Below are positions 24,401 to 37,300 of a stretch of 64,000 nt of DNA, in pieces. Position numbers and translations under genes: made by a program. The DNA lies in assembly GCF_003576645.1 (NCBI RefSeq), contig NC_044920.1:12709433-12773432 (forward strand). The letters are read 5' to 3'. This stretch comes from Ipomoea triloba (Eukaryota; Streptophyta; Magnoliopsida; Solanales; Convolvulaceae). Every line of letters begins with the position of its first letter. Position 1 is the stretch's first letter. Below the pieces are notes generated by a model. It was not told the DNA's origin. It was given only the letters and a program-made list of their open reading frames with translations, and made no database searches.

Positions 24401-27400
24401 TTTGGCCAAAAAAAAAAAAAAAAAAAAAAAAANTTCACTGATTTTCAACCTTTGATATGCACCACCAAGCATCCCTAAAATGCACCGTCAAGCATTTCCA
24501 AATGCACCAGAGTTGACAATCAAGTAGTGCTCTGTGCATTTCGAAATGTTTTACGGTGCATTGATATTGGCTTGACCGTGCATCTGCACATTCTCACGGG
24601 GCAAGCTGTCCACATCTAATCCCACTCCCATGCATGTATATGGTAAAAGGAGGGAACCAAAAAGAAATCAAATTTTCATAGTTACATTTGTCATAGATAT
24701 CCTTTGCCAACTGAAGCAGTACGTCACTATCCTCAGCCATTCGCGAGACCCTCTCAGCCTCCTTGACAGCTTCAGCTGCCACAAATGATTTGTTTTCTGC
24801 TTCTGCAATCATGTAGGCAGCCGCTATAGCTGCTTCTTCTACTGTATCACCGAGATAGCCAGTGTTTTGCAAATCCTCTTTTGGCCCACTCTCCTTTATT
24901 TTTGGAGTCGGAGTTGTTGATGATGCATGTAAGAACTCTTTCTTGATCCTAAAGCAGTTCTGTATCTGTATCCAGAATTCCAACCCAATATAACCAAACT
25001 CCACAGTATACTATCACCAAAAACCTTTGCATGCAACATGATAGCATGATCCTTATTCTAAAACCTAAATACATCATGCTTCACAATATGATTTTGAAAT
25101 GCGATGGGGATCCCACATGACAGAGGGTGCCTCTTGATCAAGAAAAATAATTACCATACAGTTGAAATACATAATTGCATTAAAAATGGTTAGACCAACG
25201 TCAGTGTAAACTTCAAGGATCATTTCCAAGCTTATTCTTGTAACAATTTATATACATTTATAGTTGCACCACATATGAGGTCACCACCAGAATGATGGCA
25301 CTAGCAATGTTGAATTATAAACAAGCATAGATGCAATGAAGTTCAAACAAATAATACTCCACTATGGTGACAAAAGTAGTCTGGAACAAGATAATCAGTT
25401 ATAGAACTGGTTTAGATGTAGGATCAAACTACCTTTTCAAGTTTGTCTTGTTGAACAAGCCTCCTCAACCTAGAACTCAGTAGCCGTCTGAAATTTGGTG
25501 GCACTTCATGTCTTTGCTGTATTTAACAAATAATAATAACAACAATAATAATGATGAGAAAAGAAATGCAAGGTCAACTCAAGAATTAGAATAAGTGAAT
25601 TTTAAGGATTTTAAAAAAAATGAGGGTATTCCGAACAAATTCATAAATTATGGCAACGATTTTAATTGCTATATTGTAGTTCCAAAAACAAACTCCTTTC
25701 CTTTCTTTCATTCTTACTCTGAACACAAAGAGTAATAGGTCTATAACCTTTTCATTAAAAAATACATATCTAAGTGCTTGCATTGATCAAATTCATAGAA
25801 GATATTCATCTGCTAGGAAACCACATAAAGGCTTTATACCCATAGATAATGGAGAGCAATTAGCAAAATAGAGAAAGGGAGATGGGTAATGTCAAATTTC
25901 TATATATACCTCAATGAAATTGACAATTGTACCTATATCGCATCCACTTGGGTCCTTTAGATTCGTAAGTGCTTCATAAATCATTCCATTGTACCTGAAA
26001 ACAAAAATAAAGAATTCTGTAACCTTAAACAAAAATTTTATAAAAATGAAGAAAAAAGATCCTACAGCTGTAACAGGAAAAAGAAAAATAGATCGTAAAG
26101 ATTAGGGTGTAAACTAGAACAGAAAATTAATCAGGTTTTCCTTCTATTTATATCCTTCTTTAGTTTCCTGATACCATTGTGAGTGTGTATTTAAATTTTA
26201 AGCAGATCAAATTTGCTAATGACCACACTGTTATGATGTAAAAGGGATTGTAGCAAAGAACACTTTGAGCATTTACATTGATCTCTCTTGGCAGCTTTCT
26301 TATCAACGTTCCATCCTACAAAACATCTAAAGATTAGAGCAGACCATGTTGCCTGCATAACGCTATGTCTGAAGCTCTAATACAAGCATCAGTTTGTTGC
26401 AGAATCACTGTCTTTATCTGCTCATGGCAAAATGGCATGCTACTTCAGTATGAATTTTTCACCCCAATTTACGAAGTACTTGCATTTTACTTTGTTTCAT
26501 GTACAGAACTTTTGACCACATATCTACTGGTGTACAATACATAGCTTCCATATTTCAGTCTTCAACACTCAGGGTCACATACAGTTTACTAGAAATAGAT
26601 TATAACTGGACAAAAATAATAAACATGGCTCCAAGTATGAAATCTCTTGCAGAAACATAGGTAAAACAAAGGCAGAGAAAACAAAACCCACTTTGAAGCA
26701 GTTTTTCCATCTAATAAACATTTTGAGTTATCCTCAACGGCAGCATCTGCTGGTGTTGCTGTCTCCAGTAAAAGTGGAGTGGAGGAAGCATGGGTTATTG
26801 CATTGGGAACTGGAGTCATAGGAACATCAGCAATGGCCTTTGGCTTTTGATTCCTTGATTTATCCCTTGAGCCTTGCGCATTTGCACTTACATTCAGATT
26901 CCTCCATTTATCCTAAACAAAAAATAAATACAATAAGCCTCTTATATTAAGGCCCGCTTAAACCTAGTTGTTTGGAAAAAAAAAAAAAAAAAAAAAAAAC
27001 ATTGTAGAACAATTGTAGATTCCAGCACAATCAAACTTTTGCTTTTTATGGTCAAATTATCATATCCTCCTCTTACTATGCATGATGGCCTGCCTGCACA
27101 TATAAAATATCATAGATTTAGACACACGACTTCTTATGAAAAGATGAACATGTTCACCTCTCAAAGTTCTAAGGTAAGGCTCCATGTCTCTCAACCTCAT
27201 GTCCAAAACATTTGACTTCCAATAAAAGTACACCATAGATCCTTTGGTTTTGGCCTTTTGGGGGATATAAAAATCAATATTATTAATTTTAAAAGAGAAA
27301 AAAAAAAAACAAAAACAAAAACAAAAACAAAAACAAAAAAAAAAACAAAAACAAAAAACAAATCATATAACCAAGTACACTTGCCACTAGGGCAGTACTA

Positions 27401-28354
27401 AATAACATAGAGGAAGTTGCCCTTTAAATGCATGACATCACTTATAGCCCTTGAAGATTATACCATAAGGCCATAAGGTGTATGATTTAAGGGATTGAAC
27501 TAATAATCCCCTTAAATCCCTGCTCCGCTGGACTAGATTTGACATTGTAGGCATCAGTAGTTTTGTGATTTTTCATCCTTAATCCTATCACTAAGCTTTC
27601 AACCCACATATATTATTGTTAGTCCAATTCATAATCCCCATCATTAATTCCCCAAACCAAACATAGTATTGTACTTCCAATTTCAACCTCAATCCCACCT
27701 TTATCTGGCAGCTTTAATCCCCTCTATGCTTAGCTACCAACCAAACAGCCTCACCATCCAAGTGTCCAGTCACACCACCAAGGAAGCAGATTGACTTGAA
27801 TATAGAATAGCCAAAATTACCTCATACTTATAGTTGTAGTTTCATGTAGGCATCTGATTTACCATAAATGCACACTTTTGAAGGGTCCAAATCATTCATC
27901 AACTCATCAAGCTAATACATAAGTTTCTAGTGAGCAATCCAAATAATGAACTGAAAGCAAATCCCAGCAAAACCTTCACACATATTAAAACATGTACAGT
28001 AAATAACTAAATCCCAGAGCTCCATAGAGAAAACCCAGAATTCCCAACATAAAGCACAGAACTTTAACCCTAAAACCCTTCGGGCTTTCCTCCCAATAAC
28101 ATCAAATCATCGATGCCCCCCTTATTCAAAACCAAATTATAACTGCAATCAAGACATTCAAGAAGAGAAAAAAAGAAAGCACGCAGCTTTATCGGAGAAA
28201 GAACCTTAAGATCAATGTTGGAGCGAGAATGTAGGAGGTGGTTGAATTCAGGGTCTCTCTGGATATTTTTCCACTTGCCTGCCCCGTGCTTGGCCACGCC
28301 GGCGCGGAGAGCTTCCTCTTCTTCCGATGTCCATTTCTGCTTGGGGTTCCCCAT
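21401..28354 (-). CDS. TRB/SMH-type telomere repeat-binding factor
   Basis: Minus-strand exons: 28205-28354; 24122-24342; 23340-23424; 22863-22946; 22116-22395; 21401-21432. The middle four appear a second time at 26692-26912, 25910-25994, 25433-25516 and 24686-24965. Using each once gives 283 aa in phase, the usual TRB length. The N-terminal Myb ([18 protein letters not shown], then [15 protein letters not shown] across the first junction) is the telobox type. An H1/H5 linker-histone domain follows ([17 protein letters not shown], then [15 protein letters not shown]), then an Ala/Glu-rich coiled coil ([18 protein letters not shown]), ending [10 protein letters not shown]. TRBs bind AAACCCTA-type DNA at telomeres and promoters in the nucleus. 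As assembled, the gene has four exons doubled; I take that as an assembly fault. The start is the only ATG before the Myb. Confidence 0.88.
21555..22017. repeat. Three tandem units, each with an inverted repeat
   Basis: Units start near 21594, 21751 and 21920 (spacing 157 and 169 bp). Each holds TGCACCGTCAAGCATTTCC on one side and GGAAATGCTTTACGGTGCA on the other, so each can fold into a hairpin. They lie in the last intron of the TRB gene. The left limit of the duplicated block (21864) falls within this array. Confidence 0.85.
21864..24405. repeat. Duplicated 2542-bp block, copy 1
   Basis: From TTCACTGATTTTCAACC to AACCTAGTTGTTTGG. It is matched at a constant offset of 2570 by 24434-26975, introns included; every stretch I compared was identical. 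Copy 1 ends in a poly(A) run that stops at the N (24433). Confidence 0.95.
24433..24433. other. Single N (assembly join)
   Basis: The only ambiguous base in the window. It lies between a poly(A) run of about 25 bases and the exact first base of copy 2 of the duplicated block. Confidence 0.98.
24434..26975. repeat. Duplicated 2542-bp block, copy 2
   Basis: Second copy of TRB exons 2-5 with their introns. Its right end continues through a poly(A) run (26976-26999) into unique intron sequence leading to exon 1, while its left end begins abruptly at the N. Confidence 0.95.
27297..27360. repeat. (AAAAAC)n microsatellite
   Basis: Repeats of AAAAAC with minor interruptions in the first intron of the TRB gene. 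Confidence 0.9.
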
Positions 28355-28707
28355 AGCTCTCGCGCGCTCTCTCTTTCTCTCTCTCTGTGCGGCTGCTTAA
28401 ACCCTCTCTGTAGCTACTGTAGATGAATTATTTATAATTGATCTTCCTCTGGATTTTTGTTTGAAAGGAGTAAATGGAAGTATGGAAACGAATAGTATCA
28501 AAGATCACCACCCGCTTTCTTTTCCCCCACGATTTGGACCCTAAATAATTAATTATTTCTAATTGATCCATATTACTTTAGAAATCACTATTTTTGGCAA
28601 ATAATATCGTACCCACCACCCACGTCCATCTTTAAAGACAAAGTCTAGTCTATATTAGGGTGTATTTGATCATGACTTTTAAAGATTTAAAAAATGATAG
28701 ATTTTAA

Positions 28708-29237
28708 CAGTGTTGTAAAAATCTCGCCTAGGCTCTAGGCGTCGGTCGACCGCCTAGCGTATCACCTTAAATGGTGATCTAGGCGGCTGGCCGACTAGGC
28801 GACCACCTAAGCCGCCTAAGCACTACCCAGGCTGACCTCTTATCGCTCTTAGGCTTCCTAAATGCCGACTAGACCTCTTAGGCACTGACTAGGCTGCCTA
28901 GTCGGCCAATTATCTATTGTTCTTCTTTTTTTAATGGGTCATTTCACTCAAAACAATATTGTTTTGAGTGAAATAACTCTAAATTGTACAAACTCTAGAT
29001 ATTTTTTAGGTTAATATTTAATATTTTAGTATTAACTATTAAAGTATTATATGATTTATAATTATTAGTTTTTAAAAATTGGAAATACTTAAACAAATTT
29101 TTTAAAAAATAAAAAATAAAATAGAAAAATACATTGACGCCTAGGCGCCGGTTAATCCCCGCATAGGCGTCCTAGACGCTAAGCGCTCTCTGCCTCTCTG
29201 AGCGCTCGAGTAGCGCCTAGCGATTTTTTCAACCATG
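28708..29237. mobile_element. hAT-type MITE (530 bp)
   Basis: Ends CAGTGTTGTAAAAATC and, on the other strand, CATGGTTGAAAAAATCGC. The flanking 8-mers GATTTTAA (28700-28707) and AATTTTAA (29238-29245) match at 7 of 8 bases. The subterminal CGCCTAGGC-type repeats are shared with the 20492 and 39734 copies, but the AT-rich core is unrelated. It sits about 350 bp upstream of the TRB start codon. Confidence 0.8.
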
Positions 29238-29245
29238 AATTTTAA

Positions 29246-29926
29246 TAAACTTTTATTGAATTTTATAAAGGCATTCAAAAAGTTTTTTAAACTTTAGAAG
29301 ACTTTATAAAAGTCTATATAAAAAGCATTTATAAACTTTTATCAATTTTTTATTTTAAAAAATCTACAAAAGTCACTGAAGTTCTAAATTGAATACAACA
29401 TTACAAACTTTCAATGATTTTGATTCTTATCATTTATAATTTTCTTACAAAACATGTTATAATATATCATAAAATTCTTCATATTATATAGTTTTCTTCA
29501 CCCACATCAACATTAGTATTTTTATGCATAGTATCGTAAGACTAATTATATGCTAATTACTTATATAGTATTAATAAGTGTCAACAAAAAAAAAACTATT
29601 TCATAAGAAATTCATAACAATATTGAACACTAAAATTTATAGTAATATAATTGTTCAAATCAAATATTTAAAAATATAATTACTAGTTGAATAGAATTAA
29701 AAAAAATTAATAGTATAGTATTAATAATATATATTCAAAATTATACTTGATATACTGCATTTTTTTAAAAAAAATACTTGATATACTGCTAGGCATCAAG
29801 CAAATATCTATTATTTACAATAACAATTTGGAAGTACGAACAACAACAAGGTGATATTGTTTGCAGCCCCAAATAGTGGTTGCGAATAGTAATTCGCTAG
29901 TAGCATGTTATTCGCTAGTAGCATGT

Positions 29927-29984
<58 letters not shown>

Positions 29985-30449
29985 CGAATATAAACATAAA
30001 AATAATAAAAATCAAAATATACAAGTATTTATATATATGACTATTATGAAACATATAGTAAAATTTGACGATGATAGATGAAAATTTTGCTTTGTTCATG
30101 TATTTACTATTTAGGGAGAAAAAGTTCTTAGAGAAAGTTTAGAAGTCAAGGAGAAAAGTTTGTAGGGAAAGTTTAGAAGTTGGTGATAAAAAAGTTCGGA
30201 AAAAAAATAAAAAATCAAAATATACAATAATGAAGTAAAAATAATATTATTTTGAATTTTATAATAAGATTGTAAAATTTAGGAGAGAGAAAAGAAAACT
30301 AGTAGAGTTTAGGTATGAAGAAAATATAGGATAATGAAGAAAAAATAATTATTGAATTGAGGTATAAGGTTTATAAAGTTTAAATAGTGATAAAAAAAAT
30401 AGAGTTTAAATAGAGAGAGAAAATCTTTCGGAGGTTGGTAGAAAGAAAA
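29246..30449. other. AT-rich spacer with an (AT)n microsatellite
   Basis: No gene is seen. An (AT)n run of about 50 bp occupies roughly 29932-29981. The rest is low-complexity AT-rich DNA. Confidence 0.6.
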
Positions 30450-30621
30450 TTTTGAAATCTTGGAGTTGAGACCAAGTTGGTTTGATCTTGATTGAATACC
30501 ACTAGTTTTCCCTTTCTCAATCTAAACCTACCGAAGCACAAAGAGCTCCATTGAGGCTTAAACCCACAACCTCCCATATGGGAAAACAACTTGATGCTAC
30601 TAAACCACACTGTCCTTGGCT
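30450..30621 (-). mobile_element. tRNA-derived SINE, degenerate
   Basis: On the minus strand GCCAAGGACAGTGTGGTTTAG (A-box region) and GGGTTTAAGCC (B box with one C to T change) match the SINE head at 2224. The body word CTCTTTGTGCTTCGGTAGG is shared with the copy at 60679. The limits are approximate, and no target duplication was found. Confidence 0.6.
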
Positions 30622-30863
30622 AAAATTTATAAATTTAATAAACATGTAATATACTAAAATTCTAAAAATAAATATGTATTAGTCATCTTACAAAATGGAG
30701 TCGAGTCCAAAATGTAATGATCGACTATTTTCAATGCACCCAATACGAGATTCTTAATTAATTAAGAGCTACTTAAAAAATATTTTTTGTGGTATGTTAC
30801 TTCTATCACATGTAATTATATTATTAAAAAAGTAAAGTTATGAAATGAAAAAAAAAAATAAAA

Positions 30864-31909
30864 GGCAAAGTGTCAAATAGCTTTATCTATTACTAGTAAG
30901 TGCTCAATTAACTTGTTGTTTTAAAATAAGATCTAATTGGTCATATTTACTTTTAAAATTATGTTCACTTAGCATTTTCTCCAAGTTTCCATCAAATAAC
31001 CATTCCATAATACTTATATGAAATTTAAATAAAAATAATTTGATGACTTGTTTCATTGTTGACTCAAACCCAAAAGAAAACTGCTACTATCTCCATCCTT
31101 ATCCTCACCACCATCATCGTGGTTGCCAATCTAAAAATTGAAAATTATTTGCTACTCCCACTTGTTACTTGTGTGCCCAAGTAATTCCACAATATCTTTA
31201 GTATTGGGGTTGCTGAAACTTTTTATGGTTGTATGATATTTATATTCTTATTACCATGCCCTTCCATGTTTTGTTGTAGAGCTTACTAGTATCCCTCCTA
31301 AAACTCTTCGCCGCCTAATTCGTTAACATGCTCTGAGGCAGAACTTAAATTATTCATGGCATTGCGCTGCTACTCACAATTTGAAATTTCATTTATCATG
31401 TTTGCTTCAGCTGTCTCAGTTGGGGGTGCACCAACCGTAAAATGTCCTATAATCTACAAGGTGTTTGAAACCAAATTTGCCAGGAAACTTTGAACTAGAT
31501 AGTTAATGAGCACATCTATTCTGTTCATTTTGAAAGTGTAGAGTGTCGATAGTGCGATCACTCACCAAGTTTCACGACCACACGAGGGAGAGCCTAAATG
31601 GTAGTGCAAAGCTAAGGAAAGCTACTGATTTTTTTTTTTCAGGTCGGCAATCGCGATGATGGTGGTAAGGATGAGGGAGAAAGTAGAAGTGTTCTCTAGG
31701 TTTGAATGAGTCGACAATGAAACAAGTTATCAAATTATTTTTATTTAAATTCTAGTCAGCATTATGGAAGGATTACATTATGGAAACTTCGAGAAAATCC
31801 TAAGTGACCACAACTTTAAAAGTAAGTATGGTCATTTAGATCTTATTTTAAAATAAGGGGTTAATTGAACAGTTATGAGTGATAGATGAGACTATTTGAC
31901 ATTTCTACC
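30864..31909. mobile_element. MULE-type element with long terminal inverted repeats (1046 bp)
   Basis: Inverted ends of about 200 bp: the left side reads GGCAAAGTGTCAAATAGC, and the right side on the other strand reads GGTAGAAATGTCAAATAG. The 9-bp target duplication AAAATAAAA lies at 30855-30863 and 31910-31918, the Mutator size (the low-complexity word weakens this somewhat). The middle (about 31080-31690) is not repetitive and could be captured sequence. No transposase is present. Confidence 0.8.
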
Positions 31910-31954
31910 AAAATAAAATTTTAACCCTCTTTTCTCTAAGCCAATTAGTATTTA

Positions 31955-32258
31955 GGGTGTGTTTGGTTGGTGGGTTTAGGCATAAGGAATGCGTATGAAA
32001 GTGATTGCTAGTGTTTGGTTGACAGATTTTGAGAATGCTATTATGGGTTTGGAATAATACCCCATTAATGAGAAAACCTATACCCTTATTAAATAAGGGT
32101 TTCATTTCCCTTTCTCATTTCTTCCCCAACTATTAATAATCAATCCCATTCCACCCAACTACCAAATATGCTAAATACTTTCACCAAAACCCATTACCCT
32201 TATCAAGTATTTGATACCCATTCCGATTCCGATTCCCATGTGCGAACCAAACACACCC
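31955..32258. mobile_element. Tourist/PIF-Harbinger-type MITE (304 bp)
   Basis: Perfect terminal inverted repeats GGGTGTGTTTGGTT and AACCAAACACACCC are flanked by the 3-bp target duplication TTA (31952-31954 and 32259-32261), as PIF/Harbinger elements produce. Confidence 0.85.
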
Positions 32259-32304
32259 TTAATACGTGTAATGTAAGTGGAGAGTAAAACATGAAGTAAG
32301 TAAG

Positions 32305-32320
<16 letters not shown>

Positions 32321-32362
<42 letters not shown>
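32321..32362. repeat. (AAT)n microsatellite
   Basis: About 14 AAT units, following an (AAAT)n/(AAGT)n tract at about 32294-32320. Confidence 0.95.
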
Positions 32363-32365
<3 letters not shown>

Positions 32366-32626
32366 ATAAATGTATAGTAGTATTCACTTAAAACTAGATA
32401 TATAACATTGATTATCTATCCCGGCCCTATAGCTAGGAAATGATAAAGAATTACCCCAAAACGAATAGTCAAATGGATGAAATTTATCTCTCTTGTTAAT
32501 TTTACACATGAACAAATTTCTCTCATCAATTAAAAAAAAAAAAACAATAAAGGATTTCTCCGTAACCAAATTATTAAGAAGTCATAATACTCTTGCTCAC
32601 TTTCATGCAAAATCTATTTAATTGTT

Positions 32627-32911
32627 GGAATAAGGTTCAAATTGGGCACTGAACGTAACGTGAAAGTGCAATTAGGCCACTGAACCAAAAAAAAGTGTAA
32701 TTAGGTCACTGAATACTCCAAATATATGCAATTTCACCTGATAGCAGGTTACCACCCATTTCATCAGGTTACTTGCTTATGTGGACAGTGAATTAACATT
32801 TTAAAATAAATTTTAATAATAAACTATTAAAATAAAAATTAAAATAATTTTTTAAAAAAAACACATCATAATAAAGCAAAAGTTGTTTTGTGAAGAAGTT
32901 GACTTTTCGTA

Positions 32912-32956
<45 letters not shown>

Positions 32957-33259
32957 TAATTAAATTTGATTCATCCACATGTTTCCTATTAAGGTGGCAA
33001 GTGTATTATTAAAGGGGGACGAGAGAGGGGGTGGCGGCAGCCGCCGACAGGTGTGTGTGTGCGCTTTATAATTATTTTAATTTTTTATTTTAATAATTTA
33101 TTAATAAACAAGCAACCTGATGAAATGCATGGGAACCTGCTATCATGTGAAATTGCATACATTTGAAGTGTTCAGTGGCCTAATTGCACTTTTATTTTTG
33201 GTTCAGTGGTCTAATTGCACTTTCAGGTTACGTTCAGTGGTCAATTTGAACATTTTTCC
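32627..33259. mobile_element. MULE-type MITE (633 bp)
   Basis: Inverted ends of more than 100 bp (left: GTTCAAATTGGGCACTGAAC; right, other strand: GTTCAAATTGACCACTGAAC). They are flanked by the exact 9-bp duplication TTAATTGTT (32618-32626 and 33260-33268). The core includes a second (AAT)n run at about 32914-32956. Noncoding. Confidence 0.9.
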
Positions 33260-33268
33260 TTAATTGTT

Positions 33269-33965
33269 TTCTAATTAAGGTTTTAACCGTGAATTTGAAT
33301 TCATTAATGTGGTTTCATTCAATAATCCATGATTGTTTAGTACAAATAAGATTTCTATATTTGCTTGGTCAAGTTTATTTCCAATCTTATCCACCTTAAA
33401 AAGAAAGAATTTGAACCAAATATTAATCTTATCCAAAATCCAATTAAGTGTGAAATTTATTCTGAAACTTGGAACAACATGCATGTTAGGATAAAAATGA
33501 ATGTATAATGTATTCTTCTAATATTAAAATGATGACAATATCGAAATAGATTTTAGAATAATTTATAAAATTCACAGTATGCCATCTTTTTTAGTAACAG
33601 AGTTAGCAAAAAGTGTTTAACAGAGTTAGCCAAATTGTGCTTAATAAGATTTTATAAAGAAAAAACAAAAGTTGCAGTTATTTTAGTTTTGAAATTAGTA
33701 AGGTGTTACTTCAAAATCCAAGACTTTTGATACAAGAGGAAAGACAAAAGCTAAAAAGAACTACATAAATTGAGACTAGACAATGCTGGTGATATTCGTT
33801 ATTATGAGTGTTGAAAAAATTAAATTAGATAAAAATCACGTTTAAGTTGTTAGTTTGAGACAATATTTGAGTAAATTCACTATCAAATTGGATCTGATCA
33901 AAGTAAAATTCGTATTCTCCAAGTGAGAGATTTAATTTGATGTATTATACACTCAAAATGAATAA
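33269..33965. other. AT-rich spacer, no gene seen
   Basis: No open frame of recognisable family and no element ends seen. Confidence 0.5.
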
Positions 33966-34081
33966 TAGAGTGTTTGGTAAATAGCTATTAGTTGATTGGG
34001 TTAGTGAGTTGTTTAATTAGTTGATAGTATTGATTGATTGTAGAAAAATGTTTGATAAATTAACTACTAGCTGATCGCAAA
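33966..34081. mobile_element. MITE fragment, left of the large MULE
   Basis: GTGTTTGGTAAATAGC followed by TTAGTTGATTGGGTTAG matches the 45405-45520 region (TTGTTTGATAAATGG, then TTAGCTGGTTGGGTTAG) with divergence. The sequence resumes beyond the MULE at 45155 (GCTAGCTGATAGCTGATT). So one MITE copy appears to have been split by the MULE insertion. Confidence 0.55.
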
Positions 34082-34090
34082 TTATATCAC

Positions 34091-34119
34091 GGACCGTGGT
34101 CCACAAAGCATTGTGGACC
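34091..34119 (+). repeat. Left terminal inverted repeat core of the large MULE
   Basis: 29 bp that pair with 45117-45145 (27 of 29 identical). It contains two nested palindromes: GGACC-GT-GGTCC, and GGTCCACA facing TGTGGACC. Confidence 0.9.
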
Positions 34120-34319
34120 AAGGGAAGAAACGACGTCGTTTTGCTATTTCCTAATCGTTAGATTTAGACGGCGTTGTTAACTATCATCGGCGGCCATTTT
34201 TCTTCTTTCAGCTTTCATTTGTTTCCTTTTTTAGTTCGATTTAGTTTTTTTTTGTTTGCAAAGGGAGCAGAGGAGATTACATTTGTGCATCGCGATTTCA
34301 GTTCATTATTTCGCAAATT

Positions 34320-37300
34320 ATGAGAGAGATGTTAGGTAGAAGCAATCTTATTGCTGATATTGATTTGAATGCGTTGATTGTTGAAGATTACAGTTCATCA
34401 TCTCCCGGTATGTATCTTCGTTTGATTGTATAATTAGCTTTCGTTTGTTTACTCGTTTGATTGTGTAATATTTCTAGGTTATATTTGATGTTATATATTT
34501 TCAAATTTTTATGCATTGCAGTTGAATGTAATCTCCCTACTGGTGTTGAATTGGATTCACTAGTTGTATGTAATGCTAGTTCTTCATGTTTTGATGGTGA
34601 TCACGATGACATTCTAGGTTTTAATCCTGTTTTTGGTGCTTATTTGAATTATGTATTTGTGTTAGAATCATCATAGTTAGTATGAATTTGATTTTGAAGT
34701 AGTTTCAGTTATTGGATACTATAGTGTCAGTTATGGGACACTATAGTAACTGTTGTAGAGCATGTCAATTTCAATGGATAATGTTTGACATTAGTTTCAG
34801 TTTAATATCATTGTAGTTTCATTTTGTTTACTATGTAGTTTCATTTTAGTTTCGCTGTAGTATCAGCTGATTTCTTTTGCCTTGATTGGTTTTTGTTTGT
34901 TCAGATGGCTGTAATCCCTCTGCTGGAGGTGTTGGTACTTCTAAAGATGCCAATGAGGAGGATTCATCTATTCCAGGTTCTTATGTTTAGCTGTTTGTTC
35001 ATTGACTTTGAACAGCTTAGTTATATTTTTTGTTTAGGAGCATCATACTTAGGTACATTTACAGACTACATTAGTATCTTTTTAAGAACACTGTATTATC
35101 TTTTGAAGAACATTGTAGTATCTTTTTAAGAACACTGTATTATCTATAGTGTCAATTGATTTTTCCAATTAGTATGAACTGTTAGTGTATACTTATTGAA
35201 GGTTCATTTTAATAACTCACAGCTAATCAAGAATTGGTGGGACATTCTGTTTATTCAGATGAAGAAGCATTTGATATGTATAATGATCTTGCATCTCGAA
35301 TGGGATTTAGTGTTAGGAAGGGAAAACAGTACTATTTTCCTGGAACTCGGAATGTGAAGTCGAAAAAGTTCCATTGTTATAAGGCTAGGTTGAAAGCAAA
35401 ACCAGCGAGTGCTAATAAGTGTTATACAAAGATAGATACTCGGACTGGATGTAATGCAATGTGTCAATTCGATTTAGATTGAAGTGGGAAGTGGGTTGTT
35501 ACAAAACATATAAAGGAGCACAACCATGAGTTGTGTCCGGCATCTGCAAGTTATATGCTTAGGTCGCATAGGAACGTTTCTGTTGATCAGTTGACATACC
35601 TTAAAGATATGAAGAGGAGTGGAGTTCCATTATCTGATGGTATTCGGTTTTTAAAACATCAGTCTGGAGGTTCACCATTTGTTGGATTTACTGCCAGGGA
35701 TGCTTATAACACAATGTTGTTAGATTCGGCGAAGCATTTAGATGGGACTGACTCTAACACTTTGATTGAGATTTTTCGGAAGAGACAATTGAATGAGTCT
35801 GGTTTCTTTTTTGATTTCGAAGTTGATGATGATGCTAGGTTGTGTAGTTTTTTTTGGAGGGATGAGCAAATGAAGTCGGATTATTTGTTGTTTGGTGATT
35901 TGGTGGTACATGATACAACATACCGTACCAATAGGTATGATATGATTTGTGGTCCATTTGTAGGTATGAACCACCATTGTATGAATGTGATGTTTGGTTG
36001 TGGCTTTTTATTGAATGAGAGGACAGAATCTTTTGTGTGCCTGTTCAAAACGTTTCTACAGTCAATGGATGGTAGGCAGCCACAAACAATAATGACTGAT
36101 CAGTGTTCTGCCATGGCTGCTGCAATCATGCAAGTATTTCCAAATTCAAAACATAGGCTATGTATTTGGCACATTGGGGAGAATTCAAAGAAGCACATCA
36201 AAGGATTGAGAATGCAAAAGGGTTTCATTGAGTTATTTAATTTTCTGTTAAAGTATAGTGATACAGAAGCTGAATTTGAATTTTATTGGAACACATATTT
36301 TTTGCAACTTTCATCATCAGATTTTGCTTTGTTTATATAATGATAATGCTGTTTTGATTAGCAGATACTATGGTTTTGATCAAATGATAGTATGCAATTT
36401 TGACTGTATTTGTTTTCTACTATAATTGGAATGATTTTGTTTTATTTATAGAATGACAGTACAGGCTTGAGTGAATGAAACTGCTGTTCTGATGAAAGGA
36501 TACTATGTCAGTGTCTGTGTTTTTATGTTTTTTCCCGTACATTGTATGAGTTGCCTTTGTTTATGAAATGATAGTACTGTTATGAGAGAATGATATTTGG
36601 GGTTTGATAAAATGATATCATGTCAATATTTATTTATTTATTTATATATTTATTATCGTATTTTCAGTTTGTTTTTGTTTATTAGTTGTAGATCCTATTT
36701 GTTTGTAGAGCTCAGCTAGATTTATTCGGCATACCCCACACCCTCTCTACTTACAAATATGGTATCCAAATTAGTTGTGCATATGAACTTTTTGTTTTGT
36801 CTTTTTTGCTCTTACAATTTATCTTTTATGTTATATTTTTTGAGGATGGTGACTGAATATAATATTTATAAGAATGTTTGGTTAGATAGATTATATAATA
36901 TTAGGGAGAAGTGGTGTCCTGCTTTTAGCAAACAGTATTTCTCTAGTGGTATTTTATCCTCGCAAAGGAGTGAGTCTACTAATCATTCAATTTCTAGAAG
37001 ACTTTCGAAAACAGCTAGATTGTGCGATTTTTATAATTCATTTGTTAGTGTGATTTCTGAGTGGAGGAGTAGGGAGAGTGGTGAAGATGTTCGTTGTTCT
37101 CAAGGTTTGCCATCAATGGCTATGAATTACGTGAAGTTACTTTCACATGCTAGAGAAGTTTACACTATTGAGATATACTTTTTATTTGAGGAACAGTTCT
37201 TGAAAGGTTCTTCATGCCATTAAGATTTTGTGGGGGTCAATGGTGAGGTAATGAAATATCATGTTTGGCGTCCTGATGTTGATTTGATTCGGCATGAGGT

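Noticed and set aside
24594..25004. A second TRB-like gene downstream of the first
   Set aside because: It is the same exon set in the exact duplicated block beside the N; there is no separate first or last exon.
28060..28080. Telobox (AACCCTAA) in the TRB gene as an autoregulatory site
   Set aside because: A single short match inside intron 1 is too weak to claim.
29908..30099. Open frame across the (AT)n run with repeated Tyr-Ile
   Set aside because: It is a translation of a microsatellite; no other coding sign.
32793..32978. Open frame with a poly-Tyr run
   Set aside because: It translates the (AAT)n repeat inside a MITE.
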